NCBI GenBank assembly: GCA_947095535.1
Contig: OX352773.1
Coordinates: 130,477,781 to 130,541,780, forward strand
Direction: 5' to 3'
Length of the DNA stretch: 64,000 nucleotides
Origin: Poecilobothrus nobilitatus
Taxonomy: Eukaryota; Arthropoda; Insecta; Diptera; Dolichopodidae
Part shown: positions 56,105-64,000 of the stretch, piece by piece
Numbering within the stretch: position 1 is the stretch's first letter
How the letters are laid out: every line of letters starts with the position of its first letter
Notes under the pieces: model-generated
What the model saw: the letters and a program-made list of their open reading frames with translations, nothing else
What the model was told of the DNA's origin: nothing
The model's database searches: none
Position numbers and translations under genes: made by a program

Positions 56105-56720
56105 GTGGCTGGTTCAAGTAAATCTATTTATGGAAAAGATACCCTGAGTAGCGATGTAATTCTCGAAAAATTAGAATTAATCATTTCAAACCAAACAAAA
56201 CAAGCTAATGATTTTCTGAAACTGCAAAGTGAGGTTGGAAATTTAAAAGAATACATCGATTCATTGATTGACCAAAACTTAAGCCTTCAGAATGAAGACA
56301 AACCGCTTAGGGATGAAATAAATAAAAATAAAATCGGGTTGGAAAAAATCAAGCAGAAAAAACGTCTAAACTTGATCGAAATAAGTGGAGTACCTACAAA
56401 ACTAGCGCAAAATAATCCAGAGTCTGTAATGAAGCGTATATCGCAGAAAACTAGTGTAAATATTGCTGACGAAAATATTATGGACATATACACTGTAGGC
56501 AAACCCAAGATTTCAGGTGAGCCATGTAATTTAATAGTTAAGTTCAATACATTAAAATTTAAAAATAACTATAACAACCGAAATATTTAAAAATATTAAT
56601 GAAAATATCGGTGAAACAGATGATATAGTCAAAAATAAGACAATATTTATAAATGAAAGTCTAACACCATATTTTAAATATCTGCATAAAAAAGCTAAAG
56701 ATCTTAAAAAGAAATAAATA
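56105..56720 (+). pseudogene. ORF1 of the CR1/L2-like LINE (coiled coil plus RNA-binding domain)
   Basis: Begins GTG GCT GGT TCA in a context where an ATG would be expected, suggesting a mutated start. Heptad-like region about residues 18-85 (LEKLELIISNQTKQ...LKEYIDSLIDQ), then the L1/CR1 ORF1p-type core (KKRLNLIEISGVPTKL, ENIMDIYTVGKPK, PCNLIVKF) to TAA 56588-56590, and after a frameshift FINESLTPYFKYLHKKAKDLKKK up to 56718. Binds LINE RNA in related elements. Confidence 0.7.
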
Positions 56721-57759
56721 ATTGAGTATGTATGGGTAAAAGAAGGTAAATTATTTATAAGAAAAAATGCAAAAAATAAAATTGTTCGTGTTCTGGAAGA
56801 ATCAAATGTAGATGTTAAATGAAGTGTCTTATGATTTACCTCTTAATACCCATGTAGAATCAAATACATTTAACATAAATAATATTAATATAAAAAATAG
56901 CATTTCCTCTAAAAGTTCTTTATTTCAATGCAACGAGCATTAAACATAAAATTGATGACTTAACTCATATATTAGATAAACTAAAACACATAATCCACAT
57001 TATTATTATTACTGAAACTTGGATTCTGGAAAATTAGCAAGATCATATAAATATAAATAACTACAAGGTACTATCTTGTAGAAAAACTAGACGTGGAGGT
57101 GGTGTTGGTCTGTTTGTCACAATTTCTTAAAATTTACAACAAATGAAACATATTGTGATAAATTAAGCAGCTTTGTTAGTATTACTTTAATTCATAACAA
57201 ATCTAAATTTAATATTACTGGTATCTACCGACCACCGGATGGTTCACCAATCCATATAAAACATTTCTTGAAAATTAGAGACGCATCTTGAAAAACTAGA
57301 AAACAAAAAAAATTTAATAATGGGTGACCTTAACTTTGATATTAAATGTTCAAAAAATAGATATGTTGAAACTTACAAAACAATAATTGAGATCAATGGA
57401 TTTTCCTTTTGTACCAATGAAACAACTAGACCTGAATCTGCATGATGTCTCGATCACATTATAACTGATGATCTTGAAACACAAATTAATATCTCCCTTT
57501 TTCACCATGATATCTCAGATCATTTGGGAATCGTTGTTGAATTGCAAAATGTAAACATTACAAATAATAAAAAGATAAACGATCAGCTGATCAAAAAAAT
57601 CAATTACAATTATGTCAAACAAGAATTTAAAAAAATTGTCAGCAGTGCAGATAACGTGAATGATTTAGTTACCGATATGACCACCAGGTGAAAAAATATA
57701 GTAGAAAGAGCTACCGTGGTGTAAAAAATTAAATGTAGTAAAAAAAAAAATATTCCGCA

Positions 57760-59233
57760 CCATGGATAGATAATGAATGTGTCGAGCTAATTGATAGAAA
57801 AAACTACTGGTACAGGAAATATGCTCAAAATAGAGAATCAGAAATAATAAAAATTAAATATAAATATTGGTTAAATAAAGTCACATACTTAAAAAGAAAA
57901 AAGAGAAATGAATACGATAAAATACAATTTCTAAAAGCAGAAAATAACCCAAAAAAAAATTGGCAATATATTAAAGAGCTATTGTGTAGAAACAGCAAAA
58001 AATCAAATGAATTCTTTGCAAACGATGAGCTAGATCAAAAAGAAAAAACTACTAAGATTAATCTATTGAATAACTTCTATGCTAATGTTGGTGCTAACTT
58101 GAATAAAAATGATATAAATGTTTACTATCCAAAAATAAGAACGAATAGTGAATTTCAGGTTCAAGCTTATAAATTTAAATGAGTGTCATAAGTTCATAGC
58201 TAATCTAGCTAACACTAAATCTGCTGGGGCTGATCAGTTGTCTCCATTGCTATTTAAAATTTGGCAAACACCACTTGACGAGTGGTGAAATGCCATTGAA
58301 ATTAAAAGTTAATAAAGTGGTACCCATTGTGTACAAAAAGGAGGGGATATTAATGACTTAAATAACTACCGGCCCATTTCTATCTCGTTCGCATTTAGCA
58401 AAATAGTTGAAACATTTGTAAACAGTCAACTTACTGATTATTTACATAGAGAAAATTTAACAAATAAGAAATAATATGGTTTTAAAAGAAGCTCAAGTAG
58501 TCATGCAGCATTGTTCGAAATCCAATTCGGTATCGTTAAAAAAAAAAAGTTGCAATAGTATTTTTTGATGTAAAAAAATCTTTTGATTCTGTTGACAGAA
58601 ATACACTCTTGAGAATACTGTTTGAGCATGGTGTAAAAGGAAACGAATATATTTATCAAATAGGTTTCGATATGCAGAATGCGATGGAGTTCGAAGTGAG
58701 TTGCGAAGTGTTGAATATGGGGTAATTCAGGGTAATTCACTAGGTCCTACCTTGTTTGCCTACTATATAAGCGGCTTACTAAAGACTGCATTAAGCGGCA
58801 AACTATTTATGTACGCAGATGACTTAGCTATTATATACACAAATGATACATGTAGGTATTTAGAAGAAAAATAAATGAAGATATGTTTAAGGTACAGAAT
58901 TGGATGAAGAACCACAGTCTAACAATAAATGGAAGCAAAACTAAATGTATGTTATTTAGGAAAAAAGCTAACGATCATTTAAAAATAATATTTGAAAATT
59001 CAGAGGTAGAAGTAGTACATAGCTATAAATATTTAAGCGTTATTGTTGACGATAACCTCACATTCGAGCCACAAATTCAGGAGCAACTGACAAAAGCAAC
59101 AAAAACAGCAGGGATCTTTAAATTGATAGGTGATAGAATTCCTTTTAATCTAAAAAGGTCGGTATATTTCAGTATATTTCACTCTGCAATTACTTATGGC
59201 ATTCAAATTTGGGGTAATGTTTACAATAACTAA
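57760..59233 (+). pseudogene. ORF2 linker, reverse transcriptase and C-terminus of the CR1/L2-like LINE
   Basis: PWIDNECVELIDRKNYWYRK (linker), FLKAENNPKKNWQYIKELL, then ADQLSPLLFK and NDLNNYRPISIS-like RT fingers in shifted frames, VFFDVKKSFDSVDR (motif A) near 58560, VIQGNSLGPTLFAYYIS (motif B), KLFMYADDLAIIYT (motif C, both Asp present) near 58810, and QNWMKNHSLTINGSKTKCMLFRK with YKYLSVIVDDNLTF to the YGIQIWGN end. Several shifts. The catalytic residues themselves survive. Confidence 0.78.
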
Positions 59234-59439
59234 CTAAATTTATTACAAGTGGCATAAAATAAAGCCATTAAAATCTATATAGATATAAAATAAGAACGTC
59301 AACTCGGGAAATTCACAGTAAACTCAATATTTTACCTTTATACCTTTTGGTAAAAAGTAAATTGGCAACACGTCATGTATATTTATTTAATACATCTAGT
59401 AGCTTTAATACAGCGACAATAAATTTTATATAGAAACAC

Positions 59440-60025
59440 ATAAAACCGAAATTTGTCCAAAAATTAGTCAATTATTTAATGGACTTCAACAAGGCGCAGT
59501 AAATTCGCCGATTCTATTTTCGATTTATATCATCGACATGTTAAATTGGTTAAAGAATTGCTAGAATTGGTTAAAGGGTTTAACTAATCTGTAGCTTTTA
59601 GGGATGACATAATTACTTATTCTGCCAGTAAGCGGGTAGATCAAGATCAGCAATGTCCTCAAAAAATGTTCAACATTATTATAGATTTCTGTAATGTATG
59701 ACTGCTAAAAATTAATTTTAACAATTGCGAAAGCATATTATTTAGAAACACTTATAATAACCTTAATGACAATTATAAGAAAAACTGGAAAAGGTTCATT
59801 AAGCACCTAACAGCAAAGAGATAGCAAGCTAAAAACCGTAAAGTATCTAAGAATTCATCTACATAGAAATCTTAACTAAATACACCAAATAAAAAGCGTA
59901 ACAGAAAAAGGCACCAAAGCTATGCATGCATGTAAAAAACTATTTTATAATAAGGCACTCAACAATAAAGTGAAAATCATTGCATACCTTACTTTGATTA
60001 GAGCTGTATTATCATATGTATAAAG
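59440..60025 (+). pseudogene. RT fragment of another LINE
   Basis: LFNGLQQGAVNSPILFSIYI is a motif B region; FRDDIITYSASKRVDQDQQCP is a degenerate motif C; then NFNNCESILFRN and VKYLRIHLHRNLN-like blocks, ending LIRAVLSYV near 60025. All in broken frames. It abuts the CR1/L2-like LINE and is different from it. Confidence 0.65.
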
Positions 60026-60186
60026 AAAAAGAACATATAAAAATTAAATAAAACCGAAAATAGAAATAAGAATACAAAATGAAAACTTAAAGAAAACCTA
60101 ATCCAAACTAAATCAAATCTTGTTCATAAAATAAAATTCAAACTAGTATTCACCCTTTCCTCGAAATTCGAGGTGTTTTAATTAGC

Positions 60187-60855
60187 AATTTTGAAAAAAT
60201 ATTGATATTGTAAGATGGCTGTACTGAATATTTATCATTTAAAACAAAAAAATATAAAAGTCGGTAATTGAGTAAAAGGGTTTTAAATGTCTATCATTTA
60301 CAGATTAAATATTATGATGATATATAAGAATTTATTTCGTTTAAAATATCACAAAAAAAAAAAAAAAACAAAAAAAAACCGAAACGAATCGAACTTCTAA
60401 ACTCAAGGCTCCTCAGTTTAAAAATGGCGCACGCTACCACTGTACCAAACCCTTAACCGAAGTTTGTATGTTTATATTCAGTAATATTGTGAAATTTCTA
60501 TTTCCTATCATGCAAACTATATTTTAAAATTTTATTTATCTATTTAGAAAAAAACAAAAAGCAAAAACAAAAAAGCAAAATTTAACGGAATCAAAGAGCA
60601 TCTTATTTGAATATGTAAATATATTATAGGTATAGATTATACATACTATATGATACATATGTATATTCTTTACATGGGTTTTTATAAAAATGGAAAATTA
60701 ATAATAAAAATCAGAAAATTTTGGAAAAATATTGATATTGTATGATGGCTGTTCTGAATATTTATCATTTAGAAAAAAAAATAAAAGTTGGTTGGTAAAT
60801 CATTGAGTAAAAGGGTTTTAAATGTCTATAATTTACAGATTGAATATTATGATTT
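60187..60855 (+). repeat. Pair of about 125-bp direct repeats
   Basis: 60187-60318 and 60715-60850 share ATATTGATATTGTA, GATGGCTGT and GAGTAAAAGGGTTTTAAATG in the same order, about 90% alike. Possibly the ends of one element, but no coding content lies between them apart from the tRNA-like sequence. Confidence 0.7.
60381..60460 (-). tRNA. tRNA-like sequence (tRNA pseudogene or SINE head)
   Basis: On the minus strand TGGTACAGTGGTAGCGTGC resembles an A box and GGT/AGTTCGATTCG a B box, about 40 nt apart, as in a tRNA. I cannot fold a complete acceptor stem, and an A-rich run follows on the same strand, so a SINE remnant or pseudogene is more likely than a working tRNA. Confidence 0.4.
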
Positions 60856-60859
60856 AGTT

Positions 60860-62570
60860 TCAAAAAACAAAAAACCAAAATTTTCTCCTTTTTTCCTTCT
60901 TTTAGCACATTTCCAAAAAAAATTTCAAAAAATGTGCCAAGACCATTTCCTTTAGTCCAAAAGTCAATTGCATCTAAATCATCATTGACCTTAGTAATGT
61001 GTTTATGGAGATCTAAAATTGAACAGCTAGAAAACATCTGAGCAACATCAGCATAAAGCCTACATTTAGAATCTGCCAAGCAGCTGGGTAGTTCATTAAT
61101 CAGAAGCGAAAATAGCAAAGGCTCTAAAATAAAGCCTTGAAGAACCCCACTGTTGACTGGTCGCGAGTCAGAGGTGATTCCGTTGAGGTCAATGTATTAA
61201 AATCTGCCAGTTAAGTAGTATTCTATTAGCTTTAGTGCAGACGAATCAAAATAGAACATATTTTTCAATTTGTTAAGAACCCGATTGTGGTCGACGCAAT
61301 CAAATGCATTAGAAAAATCTAAGAGAAGTAATACAACAGGATTTCTTTTCAATTTCATTATAAATGTTATCTGTTATTTCAGCAATGTAGAAACTGTGCT
61401 ACAGTTTTTACGAAAACCAGACTGAAATTCAAATAAAAGCTAATGAGAGTGAAGATGGCTATTAATTTGTTAAAGTAAGATGCGTTCGAAACATTTGGAA
61501 AGTCCAGACAGTAGACTAATAGGCCTAAAATTATCAACGGTTGGATTTGACCTCTTCGAAATAGGTTTAACTTTCGTACACTTCCATAAAGGGAGATAGG
61601 TTCCAGTAGATAGTATCGTATTAAAGATATGGACAATGTGCGGTAAGACGATGAGAAGAATGAGTTTGATAAATTTCATAGAAGTTAAATCAGATAGATT
61701 AATTCATTTGATTGTCTTTTGTTCGGAAAAGAAAAAGTATTAGAGATATTGATTTCGGAATAGTCAACAGACATAAATAACGGTGGAATGGATGAAAGAG
61801 GATGATGGATGAAATTTTTTATTTAATTCGTTTGCGTCAAAACCATCAAGAAAATCAAAACTTTTATTTTTCACAACACCAAGTTTGGAGACATTGGATT
61901 TTCAGTAGTCAAGAGTGTCGAAAAGTGAAATTTTTCTGCCCGTATAATGTTTAGGTTCACCTGGTTACGAAAGCGCTTATACTACTCCTTATCGTAGTCA
62001 TTGCGAATACGTTTCCACGTTTCATAAACAGCATCCCGAACATTAGCCAAATTCTCGATCTCTGAACTGTAATAAGGCACATAGTCATCCCTAAATTGAA
62101 AAGATCGTAGGAGAATATGTGCATCGAAAACATCAAGTATGATGCCATTAAAGAAAAACAAATTTTGATAAACTTCGGTTGAATCATACATCCGATACCA
62201 TGGCATTTCTCTTATATTCCTATTGAGCTTTTCAATGTTACACCTTTTATAGTCCCTAAAAAATACAGTTTTTTTGGATACTACAAGAGAGACTTTGTAT
62301 GAAAGATAGATAATATCGTGATCAGACGATCCTGGTAAAGAAAATTGACCAAATTTAAAAGATTTGGTTAAAGTTGTCAGAAGTTGTTAAAAATATATCC
62401 AAAAACGATAAGCAAGGCTCACAGAAGCGAGTGGGTATCAAAGTACTTACCATACTCAACGAGTAAGAATTTAATATCAAATTAACGTTGCTATTGTCAA
62501 GAATATCGATATTGAAGTCCCGATCAATGCTGACATATATACATACTTTAACAGTAACCCCTCATATCCC
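60860..62570 (-). pseudogene. Minus-strand LINE ORF2 (endonuclease to RT), decayed
   Basis: From right to left: DRDFNIDILDNSNVNLILNS (endonuclease GDFN region) near 62500, linker (FVFL, NLANVRDAVYETWKRIRNDYDK), RT fingers (IFNTILSTGTYLPLWKCTKVKPISKRSNPTVDNFRPISLLSGLSKCFERIL), GFRKNCSTVSTLLK, LLLDFSNAFDCVDHN (motif A), NSGVLQGFILEPLLFSLLIN (motif B), and SKCRLYADVAQMF (motif C, second Asp changed to Val). The Asp change and frame breaks show it is dead. Jockey/CR1 group. Confidence 0.78.
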
Positions 62571-64000
62571 AGGTCGGCTTTATTGCTCGGGTATTATTTC
62601 CGGTCACCGTAATGTAACGTGCAATATTTTAAAAAATGTTTAAACAATACTTCCATAAAAAATCGCATAGTTTATTTATTAGCAACATTTTTAAATATTA
62701 AAGTTCAATTCAGTGCAACATTTATTAAAAGTATCTAGTTATTAATTAAAAAATAAGATTTAATTTAAGAATTAATTGAAATAAATTGAAATATTTTCTT
62801 TCTCAAGAAACTTTAAAATATTTTTTGCTAAATTGAATAGATTTTTATTTTACTTTTTTAAAACAAATCGATGGTAAGAAAAATTAAATAAGGCAGTTTG
62901 AAAAGCAACGGTTTTTAAAGGCACACATTTTTCAAAAGATAATACTGCGACTTGCACCAAAATTTCTAATTCTTCTTACAATTTTATATATAAGACAAGG
63001 TAGAATGAAAAGCAACGGATTTTAAAGGCACGAATTTTTAGAAGAAATACCAGCAGTATAGAATACTGTTACTTGTACAAAAATTTTAAAATTTTCTTAG
63101 AATTTTATACTTATATAAGAAAATATTGTGCAAATTCAAAAGACACTTTCTTTAATTTCATAGCAACCCTACATAATTAAGGGAAGCTGCTAATAACTAC
63201 AAAAACATAATGTTATAGCTTTAATCTTTGGCTTTTATTTTAGTAAAATTTATACCGGTGCCCGATTTACTTACAGCTGCCTAACAATAGCAAATTTTAA
63301 ATTTTTGAGCCCTAATTGATCTCAAACAGGAGGTTGTTTCTGAAATAATTTATGCTTATTCTGAAAGATCTTTTTCGTGTCCAAATTTTAAGACTCTATA
63401 TAAAAGAGTAAAAAGAGTACGAAGGAAATAAAATATGGCAAAATTTTTCTTTTATATAATGTACCGTTAAATATTAAATTTAAAAAAATTGCGTAGTTTT
63501 GACATTGATTTATAAAGATACAAAAAATAGTGTGTTTGCCCTTTTTAGAAAAAATGGTGAGCAACTTATTTAAATGGGCTTTTTTAAATTTTGAGGAGCT
63601 CTAGATACGTAAAGGGTTGGACTATATAAAAAAGTTGTTATGCAACATTAACTTTTTTAAAATTTTAAATTTCATTGTTTTCAAATTTTTGTCAACAGAC
63701 GGAGAAAGAGACAGAGTGAAACTAATAGCTATAATTTAATTTTAAAGATACGCTATAATACAATTATAAAAAAATAATAAACCCAAATAAAATTATAATG
63801 TTGAATTTTTAGATTCTACATTTTATTTTGAAAAAATTTGTACAGGTGCATACAGATGTGTTTTTTGAACAACGGATAATAAAATCAATAAATTAAATAA
63901 ATGTACAACAATTCATAAAAATTATATATTTATATAAATTAAATAAATTATTGTTAAATCAAAAAAATATCGTAGCAATATTGTAGAAAGATTATAAATC
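62571..64000. other. Non-coding repeat-rich end of window
   Basis: No gene recognised. It includes the tandem repeat at 62891-63120. The remainder is AT-rich. Confidence 0.45.
62891..63120 (+). repeat. Two tandem copies of an about 105-120 bp repeat
   Basis: Copies at about 62891-62997 and 62998-63120 share AAAGCAACGG(T/A)TTTTAAAGGCAC, TACTG(C/T)(G/T)ACTTG(C/T)AC, and AATTTTATA. A related piece fills the deletion in PolB copy 2 (15626-15770). Confidence 0.75.

Larger units (their letters stand above)
56090..59420 (+). mobile_element. CR1/L2-like LINE, nearly full length but decayed
   Basis: Holds an ORF1 with coiled coil (56105-56720), endonuclease remains (56950-57560: IIITETWI-like, TGIYRPPDGSP, NNGxLNF-like block), a linker (57760-58180), RT (58200-58880) and the C-terminus (58883-59233). 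Frame breaks are frequent. It follows directly on the end of the host LINE. Confidence 0.75.

Noticed and set aside
1..64000. CRISPR array, bacterial operon or rRNA genes
   Set aside because: The only regularly spaced repeats are the 146-bp minisatellite and short simple repeats; there are no spacers, cas genes, Shine-Dalgarno patterns or rRNA sequence, and the gene content is eukaryotic.

Overview
The window is AT-rich eukaryotic DNA, almost certainly from an insect and probably a fly. The evidence is a follistatin-type exon with GT-AG splice borders, tRNA-derived SINEs, Jockey/CR1/RTE-type LINEs, a Ty3/gypsy fragment, an insect-type HTH transposase remnant, and repeat tails (CGGACGGACGGACAT... 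and TAATACCCTACACC) that I associate with Diptera. It is a transposon graveyard rather than a gene-rich region. The only host gene sequence I can support is one exon at 29384-29620 on the minus strand.

Region 1 (1-19119) is a decayed Maverick/Polinton (adintovirus-like) element. From left to right it holds: the 3' end of a LINE that interrupts the packaging ATPase gene; the ATPase tail; two small overlapping virion genes; a conserved structural protein; a PX-like minor capsid or core protein; the F54H12.2-type capsid protein; a small unknown gene; an adenain-type cysteine protease; an intact 187-residue unknown ORF; an acidic antisense ORF; a retrovirus-like integrase with a C-terminal chromodomain; and a divergent pair made of a Gln-rich ORF on the minus strand and a protein-primed family B DNA polymerase on the plus strand. 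Together these are a complete self-synthesising transposon/virion toolkit, but nearly every large gene has a stop or frameshift. The polymerase block is duplicated in tandem (8994-14621 and 14622-19119), and each copy is broken at different places. A fragment of the integrase has also been copied into one of the virion genes.

Region 2 (19120-29000) holds a collapsed Ty3/gypsy fragment, a tRNA-SINE with perfect target duplications, three minus-strand LINE fragments and a decayed HTH transposase.

Region 3 (29000-39500) is AT-rich non-coding DNA around the follistatin-like exon, with a second SINE, simple repeats and a fly-type repeat. I read it as intron or intergenic sequence.

Region 4 (39500-56090) is best explained as one plus-strand Jockey/I-type LINE (gag-like ORF1; ORF2 with endonuclease, RT and RNase H). 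It was split by three later insertions: an RTE-like LINE with a 13-bp target duplication, a minus-strand LINE that itself carries a 2692-bp tandem duplication, and a non-autonomous element built on about fourteen 146-bp repeats.

Region 5 (56090-64000) contains further LINE remnants on both strands, a tRNA-like sequence and short dispersed or tandem repeats. I see no bacterial genes, CRISPR arrays or rRNA.
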